A stretch of 64,000 bases of DNA. It comes from Pythium myriotylum. Its lineage: Eukaryota; Oomycota; Peronosporomycetes; Pythiales; Pythiaceae. Position 1 is the first letter of the stretch. Each line of letters starts with the position of its first letter. The position numbers and the translations under genes were made by a program. Location: assembly GCA_023091665.1 (NCBI GenBank), contig JALJCQ010000004.1:930001-994000 (forward strand), read 5' to 3'. The notes under the pieces were generated by a model. The model was given only the letters and a program-made list of their open reading frames with translations. It was not told the origin of the DNA and did not search any database. This document shows, in pieces, positions 21,119 to 33,243 of the stretch.

Positions 21119-23996
21119 GCTGACTCGCGTCAAGTTCCAGTCGGGCACGACCAAGCGGTCTGCGAATCTGCTTGACGTCGTGTACAGCGATGTGGCCGGC
21201 CCCATGAAGACTCCGACTTTCGGCGGCATGAAGTACTTTGCCACCTTCACCGACGACAAGTCTCGACTGTGCAAGTTGTACCTGATGCGGTCCAAGGACG
21301 AAGTCTACGACAAGTTCGTCGAGTTCGTCAACTGGGCCGAGAACCAAACCGGTCGTCGAGTCAAGGTGCTTCGAACCGACGGCGGCGGCGAGTACCAGTC
21401 GGCCAAACTTGCCAAGTTCTGCCGCAAGCGTGGCATCGAGCACGATGTCACGCCGCCATACACGCCTCAGTTGAACGGTGTGGCGGAACGCATGAACCGA
21501 ACCATCGGTGAGTGTGGTCGTTGCAAGCTCCACCATGCCAACTTGTCCGACGAGTACTGGGGCGAAGCCGTCATGACTGCAGTCGAAGTTCGCAACCGAC
21601 TTCCGACCCGCGCTCAAGACTTGTACAAGTCGCCGTACGAAGAATGGTACGGGAAGAAGCCCTTGCTCGCCAACTTCAAGGTGTTCGGCTGCCATGCGTA
21701 CGTCCACGTGCCCAAGGAGAAGCGGTCGAAGTTCGACGCCCGAGCCATCTTGTGTCGGTTCCTCGGCTACTCGGACCACGAGAAGGCGTATCGGTTTGAA
21801 GAAATCGCAACCGGTCGGATCGTCATCAGTCGAGACGCGCAGTTCATGGAAGACACATTCGACGATGGCAGGCGCGAAGAACCCTGGAGCAAGTCCGTCG
21901 AGTTCCGCGACGAGGATGATGATGAAGATCAAGATGAAGCAACCGACAACCAAGATGATGAAGACATGGGTGAGCAGCCAGCCTCACCAGCACCAAGTCA
22001 GCGCAGCTACGAGCGACCGGAGTGGCAACAGGGCCAGCGGTCGCAGCGTCCAGCAGCACCAGCATCGGCCCAGCAGCCGAATGTCGACTACGCACCAGGG
22101 TCCAAGCGCCACTCTCGCACGCACTCGCTCGAGAACCTGGCTGAACCGCCAGTTGAGAAGCGCTACGGACGGGTTGGTCGCACAAGTGGTGCGACTCCAC
22201 CACCCACGCAAGGTCCAAGGACATCGCTCGAAGATCTGTCTGCACTGCTCACGTCGATCGAAGAGGAAGGCGTAGAAGATGAAGACGAAGAAGGCGAAGA
22301 CGTGCAAGAACAAGGGGGAGAAGACCAAGACCACGAAGAGTTTGCTCTCGTCGTGAATTCAGGGGGAGAGTTGCCGACATCGTTCAAGTCGGCGATGGAA
22401 TCCGACGACGCCAGCAACTGGAAGGAAGCCTGCGACTCCGAGCTCGAGTCGCTCAAGAAGAACGAGACCTGGGACCTAGTCCCTTTGCCAGCCGGACGCA
22501 AGGCCATCACCAGCAAGTGGGTGTTCAAGGTCAAGGAAACCGCCGAAGGACTCGTCGAGCGGTACAAGGCTCGACTCGTTGCCAAGGGGTTCCTGCAGAA
22601 GTACGGCATCGACTTCGAAGAGACGTTCGCACCCGTCGCCAAGTTCACGTCGATCCGCACCATCCTCAGCATCGCCGCTCGACACAAGCTCATGATCCAT
22701 CAGATGGATGTCAAGACGGCGTCCCTGAACGGCAACCTCGACGAAGAAATCTACATGAAGCAGCCCGAAGGCTTCGTCGACCAGCGCCACCCCGACTACG
22801 TGTGCAAGCTCAAGCGCTCGCTCTACGGTCTCAAGCAGTCGCCACGCATGTGGAACCAGACCATCGACGCCTTCATGCGCAAGGTCGGCTTCACCAAGTG
22901 CGAGATGGACCACTGCGTGTACGTCAAGCGGAGCGGCTCAGCGATGATCTTCGTGGTGATCTACGTCGACGACCTCATCCTCGCCTGCAACAGCCTCGAG
23001 TTGCTCACGGCGACCAAGCGTGCACTCAGCGAACGCTTCGAGATGTCCGACCTCGGCGAACTCAAGTACTGCCTCGGCATGGAAGTTGATCAAGACCCCA
23101 AGTCCGGCGACGTGACCATGCGGCAGACCAAGTTCCTGCAGTCGATCCTGACCAAGTTCGGCATGCAAGACTGCAAACCAGTGAGGACCCCTCAAGACCC
23201 CGGACTCAAGCTGACCAAGGCCATGTGTGAAGGTGGTTGCAAGCACGAAGACACAATGAAGAACGTGCCGTACCGAAGTGCAGTCGGCGCACTGATGTAC
23301 CTCATGGTCGGCACTCGACCAGACCTCGCAGCGGCAGTCGGCACACTCAGCCAGTTCGCCGCGGACCCGTGTCCAACACACTGGCAAGCTCTCAAGCGTG
23401 TGCTCCGGTATCTGCAAGCGACTCCGACCTACGGCCTGCAGTTCTCGGCATCGAACGACGGAAGACTGGTCGGCTACTCCGACGCCGACTGGGCTGGCGA
23501 CATCGAGTCACGTCGAAGCACCAGCGGCTACGTGTTCATGCTCAACGGCGGGTGCATCAGCTGGCGCAGCAAGAAGCAGCGAACTGTCGCCCTCTCCTCG
23601 ACCGAAGCAGAGTACATGGCTCTATCGGAAGCGATCCAAGAAGCCGTGTGGCTCAAGGCGTTCCTGTGCGAACTCGGCGAAGTTGCAAGCGACCAAGCGC
23701 TCACGGTGTACGAAGACAACCAAGGTGCGATCGCGTTGGCCAAGAACCCCGAGTTCCACAAGCGCACCAAGCACATCGACATTCGCTACCACTTCGTTCG
23801 TGAGAAGGTCGAGGACGGCCAAGTGTGTCTGCAGTATTGCCCGACCCAAGACATGCTTGCCGACATCATGACCAAGCCGATCCCCACTGTCCAGTTCGAC
23901 GTGCTCCGCACCAAGCTTGGTGTTCAAGACGCAGTCGAGTCGAGGGGGAGTGTTGAAGATGATGCGCCTCGAACCCAGCGTCATCATTCCAGTTGA
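21119..23996 (+). pseudogene. Gag-Pol of copy E/G, 3' part (integrase core, RT, RNase H)
   Basis: After the 5-bp TSD copy, the frame resumes at 21124 with the integrase core (D, D, E triad), acidic hinge (Asp-His-Glu-Glu-Phe form), RT and RNase H, and ends in the 3' LTR. The conserved RT motif reads VKTASLNG instead of VKTAFLNG, two residues after the first catalytic aspartate's VKT; the same change is in copy I. No stops. Separated from its start by copy F. Confidence 0.93.
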
Positions 23997-24312
23997 AGCT
24001 CGGCAGTTGAAGCTCGGCTGTAGAAGATTCTCCTGCAGAAGATTCTCCGTGGAAGATTCGACATGTGGAAGATTCGACATGTGGAAGATTCTCCGTCTGG
24101 TTCTGGTTTGAATCCAGTGCCACCCATCGACTTCGTTGAAGTATCCACGAAGTCAGTTTATGTTTGCATATGTTTACGATAGGTAGGACATACATTTGAT
24201 TATGGTAGCGTAGGACACACACAGACGGCTTAGAGGTAGCAGCAGCGAACTACTAAGTCCCGATCAATTCACTTTGCATTTTGCATCCCACCAACCAAGC
24301 GACCTTCCAACA
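23951..24312 (+). repeat. LTR between tandem units (3' LTR of E/G), 362 bp
   Basis: Preceded by the polypurine tract of E/G (23940-23950) but followed by CTTCGGTCGAGG, the flank of copy C's LTR, and carrying C's ACTACTAAG mark. It therefore looks like a hybrid of the 3' LTRs of E/G and C made by unequal recombination. Confidence 0.93.
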
Positions 24313-27300
24313 CTTCGGTCGAGGAGAGGGCGACAGTTCGCTGCTTCTTGCTGCGCCAGCTGATGCATCCGCCGTTGAGCATGAACACGTAGCCGCTGGT
24401 GCTTCGACGTGACTCGATGTCGCCAGCCCAGTCGGCGTCGGAGTAGCCGACCAGTCTTCCGTCGTTCGATGCCGAGAACTGCAGGCCGTAGGTCGGAGTC
24501 GCTTGCAGATACCGGAGCACACGCTTGAGAGCTTGCCAGTGTGTTGGACACGGGTCCGCGGCGAACTGGCTGAGTGTGCCGACTGCCGCTGCGAGGTCTG
24601 GTCGAGTGCCGACCATGAGGTACATGAGTGCGCCGACTGCACTTCGGTACGGCACGTTCTTCATGGTGTCTTCGTGCTTGCAACCACCTTCACACATGGC
24701 CTTGGTCAGCTTGAGTCCGGGGTCTTGAGGGGTCCTCACTGGTTTGCAGTCTTGCATGCCGAACTTGGTCAGGATCGACTGCAGGAACTTGGTCTGCCGC
24801 ATGGTCACGTCGCCGGACTTGGGGTCTTGATCAACTTCCATGCCGAGGCAGTACTTGAGTTCGCCGAGGTCGGACATCTCGAAGCGTTCGCTGAGTGCAC
24901 GCTTGGTCGCCGTGAGCAACTCGAGGCTGTTGCAGGCGAGGATGAGGTCGTCGACGTAGATCACCACGAAGATCATCGCTGAGCCGCTCCGCTTGACGTA
25001 CACGCAGTGGTCCATCTCGCACTTGGTGAAGCCGACCTTGCGCATGAAGGCGTCGATGGTCTGGTTCCACATGCGTGGCGACTGCTTGAGACCGTAGAGC
25101 GAGCGCTTGAGCTTGCACACGTAGTCGGGGTGGCGCTGGTCGACGAAGCCTTCGGGCTGCTTCATGTAGATTTCTTCGTCGAGGTTGCCGTTCAGGAACG
25201 CCGTCTTGACATCCATCTGATGGATCATGAGCTTGTGTCGAGCGGCGATGCTGAGGATGGTGCGGATCGACGTGAACTTGGCGACGGGTGCGAACGTCTC
25301 TTCGAAGTCGATGCCGTACTTCTGCAGGAACCCCTTGGCAACGAGTCGAGCCTTGTACCGCTCGACAAGTCCTTCGGCGGTTTCCTTGACCTTGAACACC
25401 CACTTGCTGGTGATGGCCTTGCGTCCGGCTGGCAAAGGGACTAGGTCCCATGTCTCGTTCTTCTTGAGCGACTCGAGCTCGGAGTCGCAGGCTTCCTTCC
25501 AGTTGCTGGCGTCGTCGGATTCCATCGCCGACTTGAACGATGTCGGCAACTCTCCCCCTGAATTCACGACGAGAGCAAACGCTTCGAGATCGTAATCTTG
25601 GTCTTCTCCCCCTTGTTCTTGCACGTCTTCGCCTTCTTCGTCTTCATCTTCTACGCCTTCCTCTTCGATCGACGTGAGCAGTGCAGACAGATCTTCGAGC
25701 GATGTCCTTGAACCTTGCGTGGGTGGTGGAGTCGCACCACTTGTGCGACCAACCCGTCCGTAGCGCTTCTCAACTGGCGGTTCAGCCAGGTTCTCGAGCG
25801 AGTGCGTGCGAGAGTGGCGCTTGGACCCTGGTGCGTAGTCGACATTCGGCTGCTGGGCCGATGCTGGTGCTGCTGGACGCTGCGACCGCTGGCCCTGTTG
25901 CCACTCCGGTCGCTCGTAGCTGCGCTGACTTGGTGCTGGTGAGGCTGGCTGCTCACCCATGTCTTCATCATCTTGGTTGTCGGTTGCTTCATCCTGATCC
26001 TCATCATCTTCATCGTCGCGGAACTCGACGGACTTGCTCCAGGGTTCTTCGCGCTTGCCATCGTCGAACGTGTCTTCCATGAACTGCGCGTCTCGACTGA
26101 TGACGATCCGACCGGTTGCGATTTCTTCAAACCGATACGCCTTCTCGTGGTCCGAGTAGCCGAGGAACCGACACAAGATGGCTCGGGCGTCGAACTTCGA
26201 CCGCTTCTCCTTGGGCACGTGGACGTACGCATGGCAGCCGAACACCTTGAAGTTGGCGAGCAAGGGCTTCTTCCCGTACCATTCTTCGTACGGCGACTTG
26301 TACAAGTCTTGAGCGCGGGTCGGAAGTCGGTTGCGAACTTCGACTGCAGTCATGACGGCTTCGCCCCAGTACTCGTCGGACAAGTTGGCATGGTGGAGCT
26401 TGCAACGACCACACTCACCGATGGTTCGGTTCATGCGCTCCGCCACACCGTTCAACTGAGGCGTGTATGGCGGCGTGACATCGTGCTCGATGCCACGCTT
26501 GCGACAGAACTTAAAAGGCAAGCTTGGCCGACTGGTACTCGCCGCCGCCGTCGGTTCGAAGCACCTTGACTCGACGACCGGTTTGGTTCTCGGCCCAGTT
26601 GACGAACTCGACGAACTTGTCGTAGACTTCGTCCTTGGACCGCATCAGGTACAACTTGCACAGTCGAGACTTGTCGTCGGTGAAGGTGGCAAAGTACTTC
26701 ATGCCACCGAAAGTCGGAGTCTTCATGGGGCCGGCCACATCGCTGTACACGACGTCAAGCAGATTCGCAGACCGCTTGGTCGTGCCCGACTGGAACTTGA
26801 CGCGAGTCAGCTTGCCGAGTGCACAGCCTTCACAGACCTCCCACTCCTGCACAGACCCAATGTCGAGTCCGTCGGCGAGGTCCTTCTTGACGATGGCTTC
26901 GAGTCCGCTGAAGCCGATGTGACCGAGTCGGAGGTGCCACAGGTACGACTTGGACATGGCGCGACCTCGTCTTGCACTGGCGGCGTGGGCTGCTTCAGTC
27001 GACACTGGAGACATGTTGAGCTTGAACAGACCCTTGCCGATGCGAGTGCCGATGGTCCGCTTGGCGCCCTTCAGCATGACAAAGCAACCGTCCTTGTCGA
27101 ACGTCACGGGAGCAACGTCCTCCGTGAATCTTCCGACCGAGAACAGGTTGCGGCTGAGCTTGGGGATATGCCACACGTTGGTGAGCAAACCCTTCTTGAC
27201 ACCGCTTGGAGTCTTCATCGACATGAGAATGTCTCCCACGCCAACTGCTTGGACCGTGCCATCATCGGCCAGATGCACGTCGACTGGGTCAATCTTCTTG

Positions 27301-27607
27301 TAGTTCATCATGAACTGCTTGGTTCGCGACATGTGCTGAGTCGCACCCGAGTCGACCAACCACGCCGTGGATTGACTCGACTTGCCTTGGGTCTTCCCGA
27401 CCGAGAACAGGTACTCGCCGGGGTCTTCATCTCGCGCAAGGTTGGCTCGCTGGAACCGTTGCCGAGGGTTGCTGTTTCCGTTGCCGTTGCCGCCGGAGTT
27501 GCCGTTGCCGTTGCCGTTGCCGTTGTCCTTGACACGCGAGTGGCACTCCGCGGCCCAATGACCGATCTTGCCGCAGTAGTTGCACGTGCCAGTCTTCTTG
27601 ACTGCAC
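24313..27607 (-). mobile_element. Fragment H: minus-strand copia host, 3' part
   Basis: Second copy of fragment D (11025-14315). It is interrupted at TGCAC by plus copy I and continues as J (32541-33243) to the 5' LTR 33244-33586. H plus J, less one TSD, gives 3,993 bp of the roughly 4,323-bp internal region. The missing part is the RNase H end beyond the CTTCG junction. Confidence 0.93.
24313..27607 (-). pseudogene. Gag-Pol fragment H with a 4-bp frameshift in integrase
   Basis: Same span of domains as fragment D. Four extra A bases at 26513-26516 shift the frame after the Lys-Leu-Ala of the integrase core, between the second aspartate and the glutamate of the DDE triad. Downstream integrase, RT and RNase H are then out of frame with Gag. 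D lacks the insertion, so it arose after the tandem duplication. Confidence 0.93.
27603..27607. repeat. Target-site duplication TGCAC flanking copy I
   Basis: TGCAC at 27603-27607 and 32541-32545, directly outside the LTRs of copy I. The left copy is also present at 14311-14315 beside E/G. Confidence 0.96.
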
Positions 27608-27837
27608 TGTTGAAGATGATGCGCCTCGAACCCAGCGTCATCATTCCAGTTGAAGCTCGGCAGTTGAAGCTCGGCTGTAGAAGATTCTCCTGCAGAAGAT
27701 TCTCCGATAGGTAGGACATACATTTGATTATGGTAGCGTAGGACACACACAGACGGCTTAGAGGTAGCAGCAGCGAACTAAGTCCCGATCAATTCACTTT
27801 GCATTTTGCATCCCACCAACCAAGCGACCTTCCAACA
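27608..27837 (+). repeat. 5' LTR of copy I with 129-bp internal deletion, 230 bp
   Basis: Same deletion and join as 14316-14545. It has lost the 16-bp repeat array and the hairpin. Confidence 0.95.
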
Positions 27838-27850
27838 GGTTATGAGCCCA
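27838..27850 (+). promoter_or_regulatory. Primer-binding site of copy I
   Basis: GGTTATGAGCCCA directly after the LTR; contains the start codon at 27842. Confidence 0.82.
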
Positions 27851-28617
27851 AGCCCAGCCGACTCTGCCTCCACCGACTTCGCCTCCCCAGCCTTCGCCAT
27901 GGATTCGACCACCCCAGCCCGCATCAACAAGTTCGACGGAACCAACTTCCACACATGGAAGTTCAAGATGCAGATGGTGCTCGAAGAACGCGACGTCTGG
28001 GAAGTTGTCTGTGGAGAGGTCAAACTCGAGCAGTGCCAGACCGACGCGGACCGAGCCCTCTTCAAGAAGAAGTCTCGCAAGGCGCTCGCGATGATCTGTC
28101 TCGCGATGGAAGACTCGCAGCTCCCGCTGGTTCGGTCGGCGAGTGGTGCGCAAGATGCATGGTCAAGACTGGAAGAACACTTCGAGAAGAAGAGCCTTGC
28201 CAACAAGCTCTTTCTTCGTCGTCGTTTCTTCACGACCATGATGGAAGAAGGTGATGATGTGCTCACGCACATCAACAAGCTCAAGACCCTGGCGGAGCAA
28301 CTCGACGCAGTCGGCGCTCCGGTCAGCGAAGACGACTTGGTGATCACGCTTCTCGGCAGTCTCAGCGAGTCGTACCAGTTCCTCATCACGGCATTGGAGT
28401 CGCGTGTCGACGCGCTCACGTGGGAACTCGTGACGTCTCGGCTGCTCCATGAAGACATGAAGCGCAAGGAGCAAGGTGGCGACGGAGCCACGCTTGGCCA
28501 AGCGTTCATGACAAGTGACGCGAAGCCCAAGGGCCGTGCAGTCAAGAAGACTGGCACGTGCAACTACTGCGGCAAGATCGGTCATTGGGCCGCGGAGTGC
28601 CACTCGCGTGTCAAGGA

Positions 28618-28657
<40 letters not shown>

Positions 28658-31600
28658 TCCGGCGGCAACGGCAACGGAAACGGAAACGGCAACCCTCGGC
28701 AACGGTTCCAGCGAGCCAACCTTGCGCGAGATGAAGACCCCGGCGAGTACCTGTTCTCGGTCGGGAAGACCCAAGGCAAGTCGAGTCAATCCACGGCGTG
28801 GTTGGTCGACTCGGGTGCGACTCAGCACATGTCGCGAACCAAGCAGTTCATGATGAACTACAAGAAGATTGACCCAGTCGACGTGCATCTGGCCGATGAT
28901 GGCACGGTCCAAGCAGTTGGCGTGGGAGACATTCTCATGTCGATGAAGACTCCAAGCGGTGTCAAGAAGGGTTTGCTCACCAACGTGTGGCATATCCCCA
29001 AGCTCAGCCGCAACCTGTTCTCGGTCGGAAGATTCACGGAGGACGTTGCTCCCGTGACGTTCGACAAGGACGGTTGCTTTGTCATGCTGAAGGGCGCCAA
29101 GCGGACCATCGGCACTCGAATCGGCAAGGGTCTGTTCAAGCTCAACATGTCTCCAGTGTCGACTGAAGCAGCCCACGCCGCCAGTACAAGACGAGGTCGC
29201 GCCATGTCCAAGTCGTACCTGTGGCACCTCCGACTCGGTCACATCGGCTTCAGCGGTCTCGAAGCCATCGTCAAGAAGGACCTCGCCGACGGACTCGATA
29301 TCGGGTCTGTGCAGGAGTGGGAGGTCTGTGAAGGCTGTGCACTCGGCAAGCTGACTCGCGTCAAGTTCCAGTCGGGCACGACCAAGCGGTCTGCGAATCT
29401 GCTTGACGTCGTGTACAGCGATGTGGCCGGCCCCATGAAGACTCCGACTTTCGGCGGCATGAAGTACTTTGCCACCTTCACCGACGACAAGTCTCGACTG
29501 TGCAAGTTGTACCTGATGCGGTCCAAGGACGAAGTCTACGACAAGTTCGTCGAGTTCGTCAACTGGGCCGAGAACCAAACCGGTCGTCGAGTCAAGGTGC
29601 TTCGAACCGACGGCGGCGGCGAGTACCAGTCGGCCAAACTTGCCAAGTTCTGCCGCAAGCGTGGCATCGAGCACGATGTCACGCCGCCATACACGCCTCA
29701 GTTGAACGGTGTGGCGGAACGCATGAACCGAACCATCGGTGAGTGTGGTCGTTGCAAGCTCCACCATGCCAACTTGTCCGACGAGTACTGGGGCGAAGCC
29801 GTCATGACTGCAGTCGAAGTTCGCAACCGACTTCCGACCCGCGCTCAAGACTTGTACAAGTCGCCGTACGAAGAATGGTACGGGAAGAAGCCCTTGCTCG
29901 CCAACTTCAAGGTGTTCGGCTGCCATGCGTACGTCCACGTGCCCAAGGAGAAGCGGTCGAAGTTCGACGCCCGAGCCATCTTGTGTCGGTTCCTCGGCTA
30001 CTCGGACCACGAGAAGGCGTATCGGTTTGAAGAAATCGCAACCGGTCGGATCGTCATCAGTCGAGACGCGCAGTTCATGGAAGACACATTCGACGATGGC
30101 AGGCGCGAAGAACCCTGGAGCAAGTCCGTCGAGTTCCGCGACGAGGATGATGATGAAGATCAAGATGAAGCAACCGACAACCAAGATGATGAAGACATGG
30201 GTGAGCAGCCAGCCTCACCAGCACCAAGTCAGCGCAGCTACGAGCGACCGGAGTGGCAACAGGGCCAGCGGTCGCAGCGTCCAGCAGCACCAGCATCGGC
30301 CCAGCAGCCGAATGTCGACTACGCACCAGGGTCCAAGCGCCACTCTCGCACGCACTCGCTCGAGAACCTGGCTGAACCGCCAGTTGAGAAGCGCTACGGA
30401 CGGGTTGGTCGCACAAGTGGTGCGACTCCACCACCCACGCAAGGTCCAAGGACATCGCTCGAAGATCTGTCTGCACTGCTCACGTCGATCGAAGAGGAAG
30501 GCGTAGAAGATGAAGACGAAGAAGGCGAAGACGTGCAAGAACAAGGGGGAGAAGACCAAGACCACGAAGAGTTTGCTCTCGTCGTGAATTCAGGGGGAGA
30601 GTTGCCGACATCGTTCAAGTCGGCGATGGAATCCGACGACGCCAGCAACTGGAAGGAAGCCTGCGACTCCGAGCTCGAGTCGCTCAAGAAGAACGAGACC
30701 TGGGACCTAGTCCCTTTGCCAGCCGGACGCAAGGCCATCACCAGCAAGTGGGTGTTCAAGGTCAAGGAAACCGCCGAAGGACTCGTCGAGCGGTACAAGG
30801 CTCGACTCGTTGCCAAGGGGTTCCTGCAGAAGTACGGCATCGACTTCGAAGAGACGTTCGCACCCGTCGCCAAGTTCACGTCGATCCGCACCATCCTCAG
30901 CATCGCCGCTCGACACAAGCTCATGATCCATCAGATGGATGTCAAGACGGCGTCCCTGAACGGCAACCTCGACGAAGAAATCTACATGAAGCAGCCCGAA
31001 GGCTTCGTCGACCAGCGCCACCCCGACTACGTGTGCAAGCTCAAGCGCTCGCTCTACGGTCTCAAGCAGTCGCCACGCATGTGGAACCAGACCATCGACG
31101 CCTTCATGCGCAAGGTCGGCTTCACCAAGTGCGAGATGGACCACTGCGTGTACGTCAAGCGGAGCGGCTCAGCGATGATCTTCGTGGTGATCTACGTCGA
31201 CGACCTCATCCTCGCCTGCAACAGCCTCGAGTTGCTCACGGCGACCAAGCGTGCACTCAGCGAACGCTTCGAGATGTCCGACCTCGGCGAACTCAAGTAC
31301 TGCCTCGGCATGGAAGTTGATCAAGACCCCAAGTCCGGCGACGTGACCATGCGGCAGACCAAGTTCCTGCAGTCGATCCTGACCAAGTTCGGCATGCAAG
31401 ACTGCAAACCAGTGAGGACCCCTCAAGACCCCGGACTCAAGCTGACCAAGGCCATGTGTGAAGGTGGTTGCAAGCACGAAGACACCATGAAGAACGTGCC
31501 GTACCGAAGTGCAGTCGGCGCACTCATGTACCTCATGGTCGGCACTCGACCAGACCTCGCAGCGGCAGTCGGCACACTCAGCCAGTTCGCCGCGGACCCG

Positions 31601-32227
31601 TGTCCAACACACTGGCAAGCTCTCAAGCGTGTGCTCCGGTATCTGCAAGCGACTCCGACGTACGGCCTGCAGTTCTCGGCATCGAACGACGGAAGACTGG
31701 TCGGCTACTCCGACGCCGACTGGGCTGGCGACATCGAGTCACGTCGAAGCACCAGCGGCTACGTGTTCATGCTCAACGGCGGGTGCATCAGCTGGCGCAG
31801 CAAGAAGCAGCGAACTGTCGCCCTCTCCTCGACCGAAGCAGAGTACATGGCTCTATCGGAAGCGATCCAAGAAGCCGTGTGGCTCAAGGCGTTCCTGTGC
31901 GAACTCGGCGAAGTTGCAAGCGACCAAGCGCTCACGGTGTACGAAGACAACCAAGGTGCGATCGCGTTGGCCAAGAACCCCGAGTTCCACAAGCGCACCA
32001 AGCACATCGACATTCGCTACCACTTCGTTCGTGAGAAGGTCGAGGACGGCCAAGTGTGTCTGCAGTATTGCCCGACCCAAGACATGCTTGCCGACATCAT
32101 GACCAAGCCGATCCCCACTGTCCAGTTCGACGTGCTCCGCACCAAGCTTGGTGTTCAAGACGCAGTCGAGTCGAGGGGGAGTGTTGAAGATGATGCGCCT
32201 CGAACCCAGCGTCATCATTCCAGTTGA
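27842..32227 (+). CDS. gag-pol: Gag-Pol polyprotein of copy I (1,461 aa)
   Basis: Single open frame from the ATG in the primer site to the stop 46 bp into the 3' LTR. Domain order as in copy A, with a longer Asn/Gly linker and the Asp-His-Glu-Glu-Phe hinge. The RT motif VKTAFLNG is VKTASLNG, as in E/G; Phe there is invariant among the other copies in this window, so RT function may be impaired (inference). RNase H is intact, including the Trp-Arg missing in A. Confidence 0.94.
32171..32181 (+). promoter_or_regulatory. Polypurine tract of copy I
   Basis: TCGAGGGGGAG abutting the 3' LTR. Confidence 0.88.
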
Positions 32228-32540
32228 AGCTCGGCAGTTGAAGCTCGGCTGTAGAAGATTCTCCTGCAGAAGATTCTCCGTGGAAGATTCGACATGTGGA
32301 AGATTCGACATGTGGAAGATTCTCCGTCTGGTTCTGGTTTGAATCCAGTGCCACCCATCGACTTCGTTGAAGTATCCACGAAGTCAGTTTATGTTTGCAT
32401 ATGTTTACGATAGGTAGGACATACATTTGATTATGGTAGCGTAGGACACACACAGACGGCTTAGAGGTAGCAGTAGCGAACTAAGTCCCGATCAATTCAC
32501 TTTGCATTTTGCATCCCACCAACCAAGCGACCTTCCAACA
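32182..32540 (+). repeat. LTR of copy I (3' LTR), 359 bp
   Basis: Full length, two 16-bp units, without the ACTACTAAG mark found in the LTR at the matching position of unit 1. Followed by the second TGCAC. Confidence 0.95.
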
Positions 32541-33243
32541 TGCACGGCCCTTGGGCTTCGCGTCACTTGTCATGAACGCTTGGCCAAGCGTGGCTCCGTC
32601 GCCACCTTGCTCCTTGCGCTTCATGTCTTCATGGAGCAGCCGAGACGTCACGAGTTCCCACGTGAGCGCGTCGACACGCGACTCCAACGCCGTGATGAGG
32701 AACTGGTACGACTCGCTGAGACTGCCGAGAAGCGTGATCACCAAGTCGTCTTCGCTGACCGGAGCGCCGACTGCGTCGAGTTGCTCCGCCAGGGTCTTGA
32801 GCTTGTTGATGTGCGTGAGCACATCGTCACCTTCTTCCATCATGGTCGTGAAGAAACGACGACGAAGAAAGAGCTTGTTGGCAAGGCTCTTCTTCTCGAA
32901 GTGTTCTTCCAGTCTTGACCATGCATCTTGCGCACCACTCGCCGACCGAACCAGCGGGAGCTGCGAGTCTTCCATCGCGAGACAGATCATCGCGAGCGCC
33001 TTGCGAGACTTCTTCTTGAAGAGGGCTCGGTCCGCGTCGGTCTGGCACTGCTCGAGTTTGACCTCTCCACAGACAACTTCCCAGACGTCGCGTTCTTCGA
33101 GCACCATCTGCATCTTGAACTTCCATGTGTGGAAGTTGGTTCCGTCGAACTTGTTGATGCGGGCTGGGTTGGTCGAATCCATGGCGAAGGCTGGGGAGGC
33201 GAAGTCGGTGGAGGCAGAGTCGGCTGGGCTTGGGCTCATAACC
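32541..33243 (-). pseudogene. Fragment J: Gag 5' part of host H/J
   Basis: Minus-strand gag from the ATG at 33239 (primer site 33231-33243) to the KGRA residues just before the knuckle, where copy I was inserted; 32541-32545 is the TSD. It has Asn in place of Thr in the early STTPAR motif, shared only with gag fragment M at 36759. No stops. Confidence 0.94.

Larger units (their letters stand above)
11025..24312. repeat. Tandem duplication, unit 1 (contains later insertion F)
   Basis: D, E/G and their LTRs. Removing F and one TSD leaves a unit that matches 24313-32540 in order and orientation: minus fragment to TGCAC, 230-bp plus LTR, plus gag-pol with the Ser-Leu-Asn-Gly RT change, plus LTR. 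The two units are adjacent head-to-tail with the recombinant-looking LTR 23951-24312 between them. Confidence 0.88.
14316..24312 (+). mobile_element. Copy E/G: plus copia element split by copy F
   Basis: 5' LTR 14316-14545 (internally deleted), body 14546-16074 and 21124-23950, 3' LTR 23951-24312. The left flank is TGCAC (14311-14315). The expected right TGCAC is absent because the 3' LTR is followed by CTTCG, the flank of copy C. This is what a tandem duplication through LTR recombination produces. The duplicate of this element, copy I, still has TGCAC on both sides. Confidence 0.93.
24313..32540. repeat. Tandem duplication, unit 2 (without insertion F)
   Basis: Unit of 8,228 bp in the same order as 11025-24312: fragment H, 230-bp LTR, copy I, 359-bp LTR. 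Sparse single-base differences from unit 1 and the AAAA insertion indicate some time since duplication. Confidence 0.88.
27608..32540 (+). mobile_element. Copy I: full-length copia element with deleted 5' LTR
   Basis: 4,933 bp: 5' LTR 27608-27837 (230 bp), body 27838-32181, 3' LTR 32182-32540, with TSD TGCAC inside minus host H/J. It is the duplicate of E/G without F. The body is open, but the 5' LTR, which should drive transcription, has lost 129 bp of its centre. Confidence 0.95.

Noticed and set aside
20958..21953. Reading frames that cross LTR/body joins and look like fusion proteins.
   Set aside because: They arise from chance read-through between opposite-strand element pieces; none joins two sense domains.
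11025..32540. The tandem duplication treated purely as an assembly artefact.
   Set aside because: The two units differ by an insertion with its own TSD, by a 4-bp insertion and by scattered bases, so they are distinct sequences. Long-read support should still be checked.
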